Shown here piece after piece: positions 1-9,234 of a stretch of 64,000 nt of DNA (position 1 is the stretch's first letter; the number at the start of each line of letters is the position of its first letter). The notes beneath the pieces were generated by a model, which saw only the letters and a program-made list of their open reading frames with translations, ran no database searches and was not told the origin of the DNA. Position numbers and translations under genes: made by a program. The stretch is from contig NZ_BBNB01000009.1 of assembly GCF_000759835.1 (NCBI RefSeq), forward strand, positions 1-64,000, given 5' to 3'. This DNA comes from Citrobacter sedlakii NBRC 105722. GTDB taxonomy: Bacteria; Pseudomonadota; Gammaproteobacteria; Enterobacterales; Enterobacteriaceae.

Positions 1-42
1 AGACGCCATAGATGAAGCACTGGTGAAAATAGAAAGGGACAT
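1..42 (-). CDS. lafA: Lateral flagellin (LafA-like), first 14 codons only
   Basis: Reading the minus strand from 42 to 1 gives an open frame that runs off the window, beginning MSLSIFTSASSMAS. This resembles a flagellin N-terminus, which normally opens with a short hydrophobic and Ser/Thr/Asn-rich stretch. A strong ribosome binding site (AAGGAG) lies seven bases before the ATG. In known Flag-2 loci the flagellin gene lafA follows lafW and lafZ on the same side, which is exactly where this start lies. The call therefore rests on position, start signal and 14 residues; the rest of the gene is outside the window. Confidence 0.6.
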   Translation of the reverse strand, partial: MSLSIFTSASSMAS

Positions 43-740
43 TGTTTTCTCCTTGGGTGACCTGTCCGTCAGGCACTTTCATTGTTACTGGAAGAGTAAA
101 ACGGCCTTTTGACGGAAAAATTAAATTTTATTTTTAATCCACCTTTACATCCCGCAAGAAAAATATTTCGCCTATCTGATAAGCCTTGCTAATAATAGTA
201 AGGGAGTTCTTCATCATTTTTCTAAGACGACTAAAAAGCGCAGAATCAAAATATAAGGCGACACAAAAAACAGCAAACTTAACCACTATTTTCGATAACC
301 GTTTCCACTCCTATAAAACCCTTTTATTCCGTAAGGTATAGATTTATTCCATGAACATAGGATTCACATAAATACGACCTTTTTTAACATCAAGATCTTT
401 TAACTATTGGAGTTAACTTTTGTCTAATTTTCTTAATCAGCGGCAAGATTTTTTACTACCAGAGGTGTTGCGCATCACACTTTTATCGCGTAAAAAGAGG
501 CCATGGAAAAGATTATTCCTAGAGCTGACGACACGGGGAAAGGGGTAATCTTCCGCTTTTGTTCAAAGTTTATGCGTAACTTTTCGCAAAGAATAACTTA
601 TTCCTTTCTTGCTTTTTTGCATAAGCGGCAATTCATTATAACCCCCGGCTTGCCATAACAATTAAATAACACAGCATTGAACTTAAATTATGACAATACA
701 AACTGACTGAACGGGAATGGTCACTACCATCAACTAATCG
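43..740. other. AT-rich intergenic region between flagellin start and regulator
   Basis: About 700 bases without a convincing gene. It is distinctly AT-rich compared with the flagellar genes and separates the divergent flagellin start (minus) and the ToxR-like regulator (plus). It should carry both promoters. The only candidate I could pick out is a weak sigma-28-like site at 109-136. Confidence 0.6.
109..136 (-). promoter_or_regulatory. Possible sigma-28 promoter for the flagellin gene
   Basis: On the minus strand TAAAAATA and TCCGTCAA are separated by 12 bases, roughly matching the flagellar sigma-28 pattern (TAAA-rich -35, GCCGATAA-like -10). It lies about 65 bases before the flagellin ATG. 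The match is imperfect and the region is AT-rich, so this is only a candidate. Confidence 0.25.
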
Positions 741-1691
741 ATGAATAAACGCTACTGCTCTGTAAATAACTGGCTGATTGATATTCCTTCAGGATCGATC
801 CTCCATTTAACAACCGGAGAAAAGAAGCGCCTTGGTGAATATCAGCTCAAGCTGCTGGATATTCTGATGCAGGATGCAGGGAAAATCTTCACACGTGAAG
901 AATTGACTAACCTGGTTTGGGAACGGCGTGTTATCGGTAATAACAGTCTTCCCAATGCTATCCATGCATTACGTACCGCGCTGGAGGATGACGGCAAACA
1001 GCAAAAAATTATCAAAACGATACCCAAAAAAGGGTATTTGCTGGAGCCGGAATATTGCCGCGTAATCGAGAAGGAAGAGAGTGAAGTTAATGAATCTACG
1101 CAAGATCCAGCTGAGCGAGAGACGGAAGAGGAAAACAAACCGGCGGTACCTGAAGACAGGGTGAATGAATCCGCCGCTATGCCGCCAGCGCCAGAAACAC
1201 CGGCTCAGGAAGCCACCGTTCCTGTCGCTGCGGCGGCGCTGCCGCGCGCAAACCGGACAACCTTTGTACTGTTCGTGGTGCTGGTCATCGTCTGTACCAC
1301 GTTGCTGACATGGTGGGTGGTGAAGCGTCAGGAGAGCGGAAACCTGACGGCGAAAGAGGTACAGCCTAACGTTTACAGCAATATTCATATTTACGCGATT
1401 GAACCGTCCGGCGATCTCTCCTACGGCGCGGAGAACCTGTACAGCAAACTGAAAGCCTCGCTCTATACCCTGAACCAGCAGATTAAAACGCAGTCTGTGA
1501 CGATGACCGTCTATTTCAGCACCCGAAATTTCATGCTGAATTATACATTTGCGCTGAGCAGCCCCTGCGATAAGCAGCAGTTGGTGATGGCGGTTTATCA
1601 ATGGCGGCTCGATGCAAACCAACTCAACAATCTGATCCTGCGCGAAACCCGGAGAAAGCTGAATGAAATGGCTATTTGTACAGAGAATTAA
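741..1691 (+). CDS. lafZ: Membrane-bound winged-helix regulator (ToxR/CadC-like, LafZ position)
   Basis: A 316-residue one-component regulator. Residues about 20-110 form an OmpR/PhoB-type winged helix, ending in the typical KTIPKKGYLLEP segment. An acidic, proline-rich linker (about 112-165) follows, then one transmembrane segment (about 172-192, hydrophobic and ending WWVV) and a periplasmic domain of about 120 residues with two cysteines. CadC, ToxR and Salmonella MarT share this layout. Published Flag-2 loci carry a transmembrane regulator gene named lafZ between lafW and lafA, which fits this position. No clear ribosome binding site precedes the ATG. The end overlaps the next gene by 29 bases, so the two are probably translated together. 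What it regulates is inferred from location only. Confidence 0.75.
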   Translation: MNKRYCSVNNWLIDIPSGSILHLTTGEKKRLGEYQLKLLDILMQDAGKIFTREELTNLVWERRVIGNNSLPNAIHALRTALEDDGKQQKIIKTIPKKGYLLEPEYCRVIEKEESEVNESTQDPAERETEEENKPAVPEDRVNESAAMPPAPETPAQEATVPVAAAALPRANRTTFVLFVVLVIVCTTLLTWWVVKRQESGNLTAKEVQPNVYSNIHIYAIEPSGDLSYGAENLYSKLKASLYTLNQQIKTQSVTMTVYFSTRNFMLNYTFALSSPCDKQQLVMAVYQWRLDANQLNNLILRETRRKLNEMAICTEN

Positions 1692-2136
1692 TCTGCTGCT
1701 GAGCATCGCCATTCTCATCGTGGCGGTCTCGCCTTTTGTCTGGAACGCGCTAACATCACCAAGAATGATGCGCGGCGCCAACGTTGAAGGCACGTTTCAG
1801 ATGGGATTTTATGATTTGAAATCGCAGAGTAAAGAGACTTACGACGCGCACCTGAAAACAACGCGGGGCACGATTCTGATCACGCTCATCAGCCCGAACG
1901 ATAACCAGTTTGTGCTGAAAGGCACCTTTACCCCGACGCAAAGGCGAAACAACAGGCTCTATTTTTATCTGACGCCGATTTACTACAGCAAGGCGCAGAA
2001 CCTGCTGATGGTCGACAACCTGGTGGATCAACTGATGCACACCATCTTCTGGATGGAGCCGCTTTCGCTGGGCGATCAGCCGCTGGTGGTCGGGGAAAGC
2101 GGGTCAATCTTTCTTTATCCACTGAGACGCTCATAA
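1663..2136 (+). CDS. FidL-like membrane-anchored periplasmic protein
   Basis: A 157-residue protein with an N-terminal membrane anchor (about residues 8-28, LLLSIAILIVAVSPFVW) and a periplasmic domain rich in beta-strand-like sequence. Its start lies inside the end of the ToxR-like regulator gene. The arrangement recalls marT-fidL of Salmonella pathogenicity island 3, where a small membrane protein follows a ToxR-like regulator, and the sequence style fits the FidL-like family. By analogy with ToxS it may steady or modulate the sensor domain of its partner; this is inference. A terminator follows the stop codon, so the two genes form a closed unit converging on lafW. Confidence 0.6.
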   Translation: MKWLFVQRINLLLSIAILIVAVSPFVWNALTSPRMMRGANVEGTFQMGFYDLKSQSKETYDAHLKTTRGTILITLISPNDNQFVLKGTFTPTQRRNNRLYFYLTPIYYSKAQNLLMVDNLVDQLMHTIFWMEPLSLGDQPLVVGESGSIFLYPLRRS

Positions 2137-2161
2137 AGAAAGGTTTTTTCCCCCTGAACGA

Positions 2162-2191
2162 CGCCTCCCCCGACCCGGAGAGGCGAGTTTT
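2162..2191 (+). terminator. Rho-independent terminator after the regulator pair
   Basis: CGCCTC (2162-2167) pairs with GAGGCG (2180-2185), followed by a run of T at 2188-2191. It lies between the convergent FidL-like gene and lafW and overlaps the lafW stop codon. Confidence 0.55.
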
Positions 2192-3197
2192 AGCCCAGCA
2201 AATTCTTCACCGTCGCCAGACGCACATTCGCCTGCGCGCCCAGTGCCTGTGAAAGCACGCTAAAGTTTTTCGTACCGCCGGCCAGCGCATCCCCCAGCCC
2301 ACGCGCCGTCTCCAGCGCCTGCTGCGGCGTGAAAACCGCCGCCATATCGTTGATACGCGACGCCACACGATCCTGCTGCTGGCGCAGTCGGCTGCGCTGG
2401 CTGGTGATGTGCTCCAGAGTATTTTGCAGCTTTGCCGGCCCTTCCCGCTCGCGGCCTGCGGTCAACGCCAGCACCTCATCGCTGCTGGCGGTTTCCGCCT
2501 GCGGCGACAGCAAGGTAAAAGCATCGGCCGGATAGCGCCCCCCTTCACCGCGTACTGTAAGCTGCTGGCTGACGCGCCCCCAGCGGCTTTCATCCACGCT
2601 AAACAGCAATTGCCCGCTCCCGCTCTGCCGGGCGTGAATACCCAGCCGTCCCAGGCCAATATTCAGCTTCGTCAGGATCTGGCGCGGCGATGCTTCTGCG
2701 GGCAGCGACACGGCGCTCATTTCACGCTGGCGGCCGCCAAGACAGAACACCAGCGTCTCACCTTCGGGGTTACTGAGGAGTTTCTCACTGCCTGGCAGCG
2801 TAAAATTCACGCTGCTTTTATGTTCCAGCGAAGGCATGAGATGGCGATCGACCGTCCCCCCGGAAAGCTGCGTACGGCGGGTTAAGTGCTTTTGCAGCGC
2901 CGCCGCCTGGGCGGAAGCATCGCCGCGCAGGGAGGATTGGCGCAGCTGAAGCAGTTGTGTTTCCGTTTGCGCCAGATAACTGTCCGCCTGCTGTACCGCC
3001 GTCAGTTGCTGGTTAAGCTGCACGTTATAGCGCATCGGGCGACGGGAAAGCAGCGCCGACTCCGGGAACGCGCTGCGCGAAGAGACCGCTTCCGGCATGC
3101 GAACACGGGTAACGGTCTGTGGGGCATCAATAGTGCCGCGTCCGGCAGTGGTGGACGCGGGGGTCGTCAGCGACGAAGTTTTTAAACCAACCTGCAT
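2190..3197 (-). CDS. lafW: Lateral flagellar hook-associated protein LafW
   Basis: A 335-residue protein encoded five bases after lfgL, at the 3' end of the rod-hook operon. The N-terminal third is Ser/Thr-rich and the middle (about 60-110) is predicted helical and Gln/Leu-rich. The C-terminus (SQALGAQANVRLATVKNLLG) has the look of a flagellin or hook-junction D0 helix. LafW is a hook-associated protein specific to Flag-2 and some other lateral systems and has no close counterpart in the E. coli primary flagellum. Position after lfgL and before lafZ/lafA is the main evidence. Confidence 0.7.
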   Translation of the reverse strand: MQVGLKTSSLTTPASTTAGRGTIDAPQTVTRVRMPEAVSSRSAFPESALLSRRPMRYNVQLNQQLTAVQQADSYLAQTETQLLQLRQSSLRGDASAQAAALQKHLTRRTQLSGGTVDRHLMPSLEHKSSVNFTLPGSEKLLSNPEGETLVFCLGGRQREMSAVSLPAEASPRQILTKLNIGLGRLGIHARQSGSGQLLFSVDESRWGRVSQQLTVRGEGGRYPADAFTLLSPQAETASSDEVLALTAGREREGPAKLQNTLEHITSQRSRLRQQQDRVASRINDMAAVFTPQQALETARGLGDALAGGTKNFSVLSQALGAQANVRLATVKNLLG

Positions 3198-3202
3198 CGT
3201 GA

Positions 3203-4117
3203 TTACATCATACTGAACAGATTAAGCTGACTGACCATGCTGTACGTCTTGTAGCTTATCTGCATCGATTGCGCGTAGAGCTGAAGATTGGTCGTCGCCG
3301 TCACTTCATCCGTATCGCCTAATTCACTGGCCAACTGGCGGTTCGCCACACTGACGTCCGTATGCGCGTCGCCGAGCAGCGTCAGACGGTTCTGGCGTCC
3401 GCCGAGGTCAGTGAAAATACTGGAGACGCGATCGCGCGCGCCCTGCACTGAGCCGAGCATGGCGTCTATCTCATCTTTATAGTCCGCGTAGCTGGCGTCC
3501 GGGTCCTGCATTTTTGCGCTAAGGGCTTTCAGATCGTTCAGCACCTTCAGATCGTTACCTGAGCCGGAAAACGCCTGCGCGACGTTGGTATTTTCGGTGA
3601 TGCTCACGCCGTTGGCGACCTGCGTTTCACGCGTGCCGTCGTTGCCGCCGTAAACGTATTGTCCATTCTCGTCCAGAGTGACGGTTTTGCTGTCGGTTTT
3701 GGTGCCGGAAAAGAGATAGCTGCCATTTTCATTTTTGGCATTCATTGATGCCACCAGCGAGTCGATCATCGAGTCGATTTCCGCGCCGTAGCCCGCCATA
3801 TCTTTCTGGCTGTGGGTGCTGTTGTTGGCCGACAGCAGCTTATCGTTAAGCGACAGAAGCTGATTATTGAGCGCGTTGACGTTCGACTCCTGAATCGCCA
3901 GCGCGCCGCTCAGGCGTTTGATATTGCTCTGGTACTGGGTGATCGCTGATTCTTCGCGGTTGAGCTGCACCAGACGGCTGGCGGCCACCGGGTCGTCGGA
4001 AGGCACGTTAATGCGCTTCAGCGTGGAGACCTGCTCCAGAAGTTTGCTCAGGCGCGTGCCGTTAGTGCCCATCTGTGTCAGCATGGCGTTGGAGTTATAG
4101 AGGCTGCTAATACGCAT
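3203..4117 (-). CDS. lfgL: Hook-filament junction protein FlgL (HAP3), lateral
   Basis: A 304-residue flagellin-like junction protein that joins hook to filament outside the cell. It begins MRISSLYNSNAML, keeps the conserved VPSDDPVAASRLVQLNREE segment near residues 38-56, and contains NGSYLFSGTKTDSKTV near 130-145, a hallmark of FlgL. The C-terminal helix ends in MQISYKTYSMVSQLNLFSMM. E. coli FlgL is 317 residues, so length is normal. AGGAA precedes the ATG. It lies between lfgK and lafW in the same operon. Confidence 0.93.
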   Translation of the reverse strand: MRISSLYNSNAMLTQMGTNGTRLSKLLEQVSTLKRINVPSDDPVAASRLVQLNREESAITQYQSNIKRLSGALAIQESNVNALNNQLLSLNDKLLSANNSTHSQKDMAGYGAEIDSMIDSLVASMNAKNENGSYLFSGTKTDSKTVTLDENGQYVYGGNDGTRETQVANGVSITENTNVAQAFSGSGNDLKVLNDLKALSAKMQDPDASYADYKDEIDAMLGSVQGARDRVSSIFTDLGGRQNRLTLLGDAHTDVSVANRQLASELGDTDEVTATTNLQLYAQSMQISYKTYSMVSQLNLFSMM

Positions 4118-4138
4118 TGTTAATCATTCCTGTCGCGC

Positions 4139-5509
4139 TTAAAACATGCTCATCAGATCGGAAAAGATCTGATTACCGGTAGAGATAACCTTCATATTCG
4201 CCTGGTAAGCCTGCATGTAGATCTGAAGATTAATCGCTTCTTCATCCTGGTTTACCGCGCTGAGGTTATCGCGCTGATTCTGCGCCTGCTCGCGCACGGC
4301 GGCGGCGGCATCCATCTCGGTGGTGCTCTGGCGGCTGGCGATACCGATGGTGGAGATAATCGCCGCGGCCCCTTCGCTCAGGCTCATGTTGCCCATACCC
4401 GGAATAGTGGTTTTTTTGTTTTTCAGCTCAATCAGCTCGGCCAGATTGTCGCTGTTGCCGGGCTCATCTTTCGCGCCGGAGAGCGCCAGCTCTTCCGGGT
4501 TTAAGTCATTGACCTGCAACATTCCCGCCGGGTTAGACGGGTCAAAAGTGAAGAGCGCTTTCCCTGGATTGCCGTTCAGATCAAACCCCTTTTGCAGTTG
4601 ATCGTTAAACAGGTCCGCCACCGTTTCCGCCATGCCCTGCACCGAGTCTTTCATCTGCTGCAGCGTGCCAGTTTCATAGTCGTGCAGCGCGCCGAGCTGG
4701 CCGCCAACGGCAGGGTCGAGCGAAAATTCGCTGGTGGAGAACTTCAGCGCCAGCGTCGAATTACCGTTCGCATCCTGACCGACGCGCAGTTGGCCGGCTG
4801 TTTTGCCGCTAACCAGCGGCTGGCCGCTGGCGAGCGAAACGGTATAGCTGCCGGATTTATCCTCCGTCACCTTCACGTCCGCCAGCGTACTGAGGGTTTT
4901 CACCAGCTCATCGCGCTGATCGCGCAGTACGCTGCTGTTACCGCCGGTCGAATCCATATCGGCGATCTTTTTGTTGTAGTCGGCGATGCTGCCGCTGATG
5001 GTGTTGATCTGATCGACCATCGCGCCGCGCTGAGTGGTAATCGACTCTTTCTGGCTGGTGATAAAGTTATTCACGCTGTTAAAGCGTGTGGCGAGGGCCC
5101 CCGCCTGATTGAGCAGTTGCTGGCGCAGTGCCGGAGATTCCGGCGTCTGGGTCAGTTCGCTCAGGGCATTGATAAACTCATCGAGCCCGTTACCGAGGCT
5201 GGTGGTGTCGGAACCCACCACTTTTTCCAGCGACGTGATGTACTGATTTCCCGTCTCGTAATAGCTGGCCTTGTTACCGGTCTGCCACACCTGATTCACC
5301 AGATACTGGCTGGAGATACGCCGAATGCTGTCCACCTGGACGCCGTTCCCCGCACTCATTCCCGCCTCACCCATCGGTCCGATAGCGCTTTGCACCGCTC
5401 CCTGGCGGCTGTAACCGCTCACCATCCAGTTGGCAACGTTCATCGAGGTTACGTTCATGCCGATCTGCGCGGCCTGAATGCCGCTGAAGGCAATATTAAT
5501 CATACTCAT
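4139..5509 (-). CDS. lfgK: Hook-filament junction protein FlgK (HAP1), lateral
   Basis: A 456-residue hook-associated protein, shorter than the roughly 547-residue E. coli FlgK, so part of the variable outer domain is missing. The N-terminus (INIAFSGIQAAQIGMNVTSMNVAN) and C-terminus (AYQANMKVISTGNQIFSDLM) are the paired helices shared by rod, hook and junction proteins. The usual N-terminal ANxxTxGYSRQ pattern appears as ANWMVSGYSRQ. AGGAG sits six bases before the chosen ATG; a second ATG two codons later is possible. lfgJ ends four bases upstream. Confidence 0.93.
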   Translation of the reverse strand: MSMINIAFSGIQAAQIGMNVTSMNVANWMVSGYSRQGAVQSAIGPMGEAGMSAGNGVQVDSIRRISSQYLVNQVWQTGNKASYYETGNQYITSLEKVVGSDTTSLGNGLDEFINALSELTQTPESPALRQQLLNQAGALATRFNSVNNFITSQKESITTQRGAMVDQINTISGSIADYNKKIADMDSTGGNSSVLRDQRDELVKTLSTLADVKVTEDKSGSYTVSLASGQPLVSGKTAGQLRVGQDANGNSTLALKFSTSEFSLDPAVGGQLGALHDYETGTLQQMKDSVQGMAETVADLFNDQLQKGFDLNGNPGKALFTFDPSNPAGMLQVNDLNPEELALSGAKDEPGNSDNLAELIELKNKKTTIPGMGNMSLSEGAAAIISTIGIASRQSTTEMDAAAAVREQAQNQRDNLSAVNQDEEAINLQIYMQAYQANMKVISTGNQIFSDLMSMF

Positions 5510-5512
5510 GGG

Positions 5513-5902
5513 TTACTCCTGTTCACGCATGACCGGGACAACGGGCGTGCTGAGTTCTTTTGGCTGTCCTTTTAAAGCGACCAGACTTCCCGCATCCTTA
5601 AGCGGCGCTGTCGTTTGCGGTGAAAGCTGGCTGATAATCATCTGTGCGATGCCGGTGCTGCGCTGCGACGCGAGCTCAGAGGCGAGCTTATCGTCATAAA
5701 AATCACGCATCATGCGCTGCTGTTTGCTGTTGAATGGATTATCTTCCCCCAGCACATCGGCGGCTTTACGCATCTGCGACAGCATAGAGCGCAGCATCAG
5801 CGCTTCGAACTGCTCCGCCGCCTGCTCCAGGTTTTGCGGTTTCACCTGCCCGGTGATGTCGCCGGGCAGAATGGCACTTTGACGGGTAATAGCATTCAGC
5901 AT
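5513..5902 (-). CDS. lfgJ: Short FlgJ: rod-capping domain only
   Basis: A 129-residue protein matching only the N-terminal rod-capping half of FlgJ. The core near residues 24-75 (EQAAEQFEALMLRSMLSQMRKA, then MMRDFYDDKLASELA) is typical of that domain. E. coli FlgJ has about 313 residues because it also carries a muramidase domain that opens the peptidoglycan for the rod. That domain is absent here, and no muramidase gene is seen elsewhere in this flagellar cluster. The start overlaps the lfgI stop (ATGA), indicating coupled translation. Confidence 0.9.
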   Translation of the reverse strand: MLNAITRQSAILPGDITGQVKPQNLEQAAEQFEALMLRSMLSQMRKAADVLGEDNPFNSKQQRMMRDFYDDKLASELASQRSTGIAQMIISQLSPQTTAPLKDAGSLVALKGQPKELSTPVVPVMREQE

Positions 5903-6993
5903 CAGATGACCACCAGTTCAGCGTCCAGCGCGCCTGCTTCGTGCAGCGCCTGCAAAATCGCCATCGTGTCATCCGGCGCGGCGCCGAGGCTATTGATGGT
6001 GTTGACAATACTGCGCAGGCTAGTGCCCGCAGGGATCATCACCATCTGGCCGCTACCGCGGTTGACGTTCACATCGCTCTGCGGCGTCACCGCCGTTTGC
6101 CCCTGGCTGAACGCCCCCGGCTGACTCACGTTCGACGACTCACGAATGGTAACCGTCAGGTTGCCGTGGGAGACGGCGGCGGCACGCACCACTACGCCAT
6201 CGCCGATCACCACCGTGCCGGTACGGGCGTTAAACACCACGCGCGGCGGCTGCTTCCCGGCGTTGATCTGCACATCTTCCAGCGTCGACATAAACGCCAC
6301 GCGATCGCCTGCGCCCAGCGGCGCGCGAACGGCGACGTTGGTGGCGCTCTGGGCGGTCGCGGTGCCGGAGCCAAAAGCGCTGTTCAGCGCGACGGCAACG
6401 CTGTTGGCCGTTTTAAAGCTCGGGCGCTTGAGGTTCAGCATCACCACCGGCTCCTGCTGGAAATCGGTCATCACTTCACGCTCGACGGAGCCGCCATTCG
6501 GCACGCGTCCCACGGTCGGTGTATTGATGGTCACACTGGAGCCGCTATTGCCTTCGGCTTTCACCCCGCCGACCACCACATTGCCCTGCGCCAGCGCATA
6601 GACTTCACCGTCCGCGCCGCGCAGTTGGGTCAGCAGCAGCGTACCGCCGCGCAGGCTTTTCGCATCGCCAATCGAGGAGACGGTGACGTCAATGCTCTGC
6701 CCACGCGCATAGCCCGGCGGCAGCGTCGCGCTGATGGCGACGGCCGCGACGTTTTTCACTTTCGGGTCGATTTTCGCCGGTAGCTGAACGCCAAACTGTC
6801 GCAGCATGTTGGTCACCGACTGGCTGGTGAATTTGACCTGGTTTTTATCCCCGGTGCCGTCGAGCCCCACCACCAGGCTGTAGCCCACCAGCTGATTGCC
6901 GCGCACGCCCTGAATATCGACCACGTCGCCCAGGCGCTGGGCCATCGCCCCCATGCTCCAGATGAGCAGGCAAAAAAGTGCCACTTTACGCAT
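5902..6993 (-). CDS. lfgI: Flagellar P-ring protein FlgI, lateral
   Basis: A 363-residue periplasmic protein forming the P ring around the rod in the peptidoglycan layer. It starts with a signal peptide ([19 protein letters not shown]), then [31 protein letters not shown], the standard FlgI opening. I chose the ATG at 6993 because TGGAG lies just before it and the signal peptide then begins normally; an ATG at 7005 overlapping the lfgH stop is an alternative. E. coli FlgI has 365 residues. Confidence 0.94.
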   Translation of the reverse strand: MRKVALFCLLIWSMGAMAQRLGDVVDIQGVRGNQLVGYSLVVGLDGTGDKNQVKFTSQSVTNMLRQFGVQLPAKIDPKVKNVAAVAISATLPPGYARGQSIDVTVSSIGDAKSLRGGTLLLTQLRGADGEVYALAQGNVVVGGVKAEGNSGSSVTINTPTVGRVPNGGSVEREVMTDFQQEPVVMLNLKRPSFKTANSVAVALNSAFGSGTATAQSATNVAVRAPLGAGDRVAFMSTLEDVQINAGKQPPRVVFNARTGTVVIGDGVVVRAAAVSHGNLTVTIRESSNVSQPGAFSQGQTAVTPQSDVNVNRGSGQMVMIPAGTSLRSIVNTINSLGAAPDDTMAILQALHEAGALDAELVVI

Positions 6994-7004
6994 TACGGAC
7001 TCCA

Positions 7005-7670
7005 TTAGATCGGAAACAGCGGGTGGTTGAAGACGCGCGTCAGCCAACCAGCGGAATTGGCGTCGCTCAGCGCGCCGCGTCCGGAATAGGAGATGCGGGC
7101 ATTGGCGATGCGCTGTGAGGAAACGGAGTTGTCACGCTCGACGTCATCCGCCCGCACCAGCCCGGTCACGCGCATGTATTCATCACCCTGATTGAGTGTC
7201 AGCCACTTCTCGCCGCGGATCGCCAGCACACCGTTCGGCAGCACTTTGTAGACGGCCACGGTGATCGCCCCGCGCAGGCTGTTTTGCTGCTGCGAGGCGG
7301 CGTTGCCGTTAAAGTTACGGTTGCCGTCTATGGAGGCGGAGAGATTATCCACCGAGTGGCCGAACGCGTCCGGGATCCCCAGGGAAACATCGTTCTTTTT
7401 GCCGAAATTGGTGCGCGCCTGCTTGCTGGCTTGGGTGGACTCATCCAGTTTGACGGTCAGGATATCGCCCACGCGATAAGCGCGGCGGTCCTGTATCAGC
7501 GACCAGTTATAGCCGCTGTTGTACAACCCGCCACCGCGCACCTGCGTATCCGGCATCACGATATCTTCCGGCGGCGCGAAGGCCGCATCATCTTTTTGCA
7601 CCAGCAACGCCGGGCTTTCACAGCCCGACAAAAACAGTGCCAGCAAAACCATTACTACCTGCTTTTTCAT
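7005..7670 (-). CDS. lfgH: Flagellar L-ring lipoprotein FlgH, lateral
   Basis: A 221-residue outer-membrane lipoprotein that forms the L ring. The N-terminus has a lipoprotein signal with lipobox LSGC (cysteine 18). The central part contains [23 protein letters not shown] and [20 protein letters not shown], both typical of FlgH. It ends in the conserved [16 protein letters not shown]. coli FlgH is about 232 residues. It lies between lfgG and lfgI in the usual order. Confidence 0.94.
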   Translation of the reverse strand: MKKQVVMVLLALFLSGCESPALLVQKDDAAFAPPEDIVMPDTQVRGGGLYNSGYNWSLIQDRRAYRVGDILTVKLDESTQASKQARTNFGKKNDVSLGIPDAFGHSVDNLSASIDGNRNFNGNAASQQQNSLRGAITVAVYKVLPNGVLAIRGEKWLTLNQGDEYMRVTGLVRADDVERDNSVSSQRIANARISYSGRGALSDANSAGWLTRVFNHPLFPI

Positions 7671-7696
7671 TACACTTTCACTTTACTGCCCGGTCA

Positions 7697-8482
7697 TTAC
7701 ATCGACTGGGTGACAAACTTCAGCATGTCGTCGGCGGCGGAGACCATTTTGGCGTTCATTTCATATGCCCGCTGCACGGTGATCATATCGACCATCTCCT
7801 CGACGACCTGCACGTTAGAGCCTTCCAGCGACCCCTGCTCCAGTTGGCCAAACGCCTCTTCGCCCGGCACGCCTTCTACCGCTTCGCCGCTGGCGGCAGT
7901 TTCGCGATAAAGGTTACCGCCCACCGCTTCCAGCCCGGCCGGATTGACGAAGTTCACCAGCGTTAGCTGGCCGAGCTCAACCGGATCCGTTTCGCCTGCG
8001 ACGGTCGCGGTGATGGTACCGTCTTTACCGATCTGCAGGTCCTTCACGTTTTCCGGCAGTTCAATTTGCGGCACCAGCGGTAAGCCCTGAGCGTTGGTCA
8101 GCAGGCCGTCCGGCGTTTTCTGAAAGTTACCGGCGCGGGTATAACCGATATCGCCGTTGGGCATTTCCACCTGGAAAAAACCCTGCCCGGTGATCGCCAC
8201 ATCCAACGCCTGCTCGGTGTTCTGAATGCTGCCAACGGTGAACTCTTTCTGCGTACCGACAATTTTCACGCCGGTGCCGTACTGGATACCGGTCGGCGCG
8301 ACGTTGTTCTGATCCAGTTGGCCCCCCGGCGTACGCTGATTCTGATAGAACAGATCGGCGAACATGGCGCGATCGCGCTTAAACCCGGTGGTGTTGACGT
8401 TCGCCAGGTTGTTAGAAATGGCAGTCATTTTGGCGTCCTGCGCCGCCAGACCGGTTTTACTAATCCACAATGCGGGATTCAT
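7697..8482 (-). CDS. lfgG: Distal rod protein FlgG, lateral
   Basis: A 261-residue distal rod protein, the same length as E. coli FlgG (260). It begins MNPALWISKTGLAAQDAKMTAISNNLANVNTTGFKRDRAMF, holding the rod/hook consensus NNLANVNTTGFK. Its middle has QGFFQVEMPNGDIGYTRAGNF and its C-terminus the VDMITVQRAYEMNAKMV helix. AAGGAT precedes the ATG. It follows lfgF after 20 bases. Confidence 0.96.
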   Translation of the reverse strand: MNPALWISKTGLAAQDAKMTAISNNLANVNTTGFKRDRAMFADLFYQNQRTPGGQLDQNNVAPTGIQYGTGVKIVGTQKEFTVGSIQNTEQALDVAITGQGFFQVEMPNGDIGYTRAGNFQKTPDGLLTNAQGLPLVPQIELPENVKDLQIGKDGTITATVAGETDPVELGQLTLVNFVNPAGLEAVGGNLYRETAASGEAVEGVPGEEAFGQLEQGSLEGSNVQVVEEMVDMITVQRAYEMNAKMVSAADDMLKFVTQSM

Positions 8483-8502
8483 CTCTCATCCTTCTTTTAA
8501 TA

Positions 8503-9234
8503 TCAGGAGCCGCGAATCAGGCGGTTGCCCGCCGTCGCGAGATCTTCTGCGGCTTTCATCATTTTGATCTGCGCTTCAAACTGGCGGTTTAGCGCAATGC
8601 TGGAGACCATCTCGTCGATCGCCGACACGTTGGCGCTCTCCAGATGCCCGGAAGCCACCATCACCTCTTCATCGCGCGGGTTAACCGCCGCATTGCTCAC
8701 CAGAAAGCCATCAGCATTTTTGCTCAGCTCACTGGCCGGCACGTTAACCAGCTTGACGCGATCGATATCCACCGGCGCGGCGATGTCACCGTCGTCGGGC
8801 ACGATGGTTATCACCCCGTCCTCGCCGATGCTGACGGAGGAGAACGGCGGCAGAACTATGGGGCCGTTGTCACCTTCCACCGGCAGCCCGTTGATAGACA
8901 GCTCGCCATCGGCGTTGACGTCAATCTGGCCGTTGCGGGTATAGACCTCACGATTGCCGCTGCTCAGGGCGATCAGCCCCTCGCCCTTAATCGCCAGATC
9001 CAGGCTGCGCCCGGTTTCACGGACCGCGCCGGGGGTCATGTCCACGCCACCCTGAGTGGGCAGGGTCATATAGCGGGAGGCGTAACCCTCGCCGCTCACC
9101 TGCTGCGTGATCGCGCGATCGAGATCGCCGCGAAAGCCCTGGGTGTTGACGTTCGCCAGGTTATTCGCGTGGATCTCCTGCTGCGACAGTGTGCGTGATG
9201 CGCCGCTTACGGCGGTAAAAATCAATCGATCCAT
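8503..9234 (-). CDS. lfgF: Proximal rod protein FlgF, lateral
   Basis: A 243-residue rod protein (E. coli FlgF 251). The N-terminus MDRLIFTAVSGASRTLSQQEIHANNLANVNTQGFR carries the rod consensus ANNLANVNTxGF. The C-terminal helix DEMVSSIALNRQFEAQIKMMK matches the rod/hook family. Its ATG overlaps the lfgE stop (TAATG), so the two are translationally coupled. Confidence 0.95.
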   Translation of the reverse strand: MDRLIFTAVSGASRTLSQQEIHANNLANVNTQGFRGDLDRAITQQVSGEGYASRYMTLPTQGGVDMTPGAVRETGRSLDLAIKGEGLIALSSGNREVYTRNGQIDVNADGELSINGLPVEGDNGPIVLPPFSSVSIGEDGVITIVPDDGDIAAPVDIDRVKLVNVPASELSKNADGFLVSNAAVNPRDEEVMVASGHLESANVSAIDEMVSSIALNRQFEAQIKMMKAAEDLATAGNRLIRGS

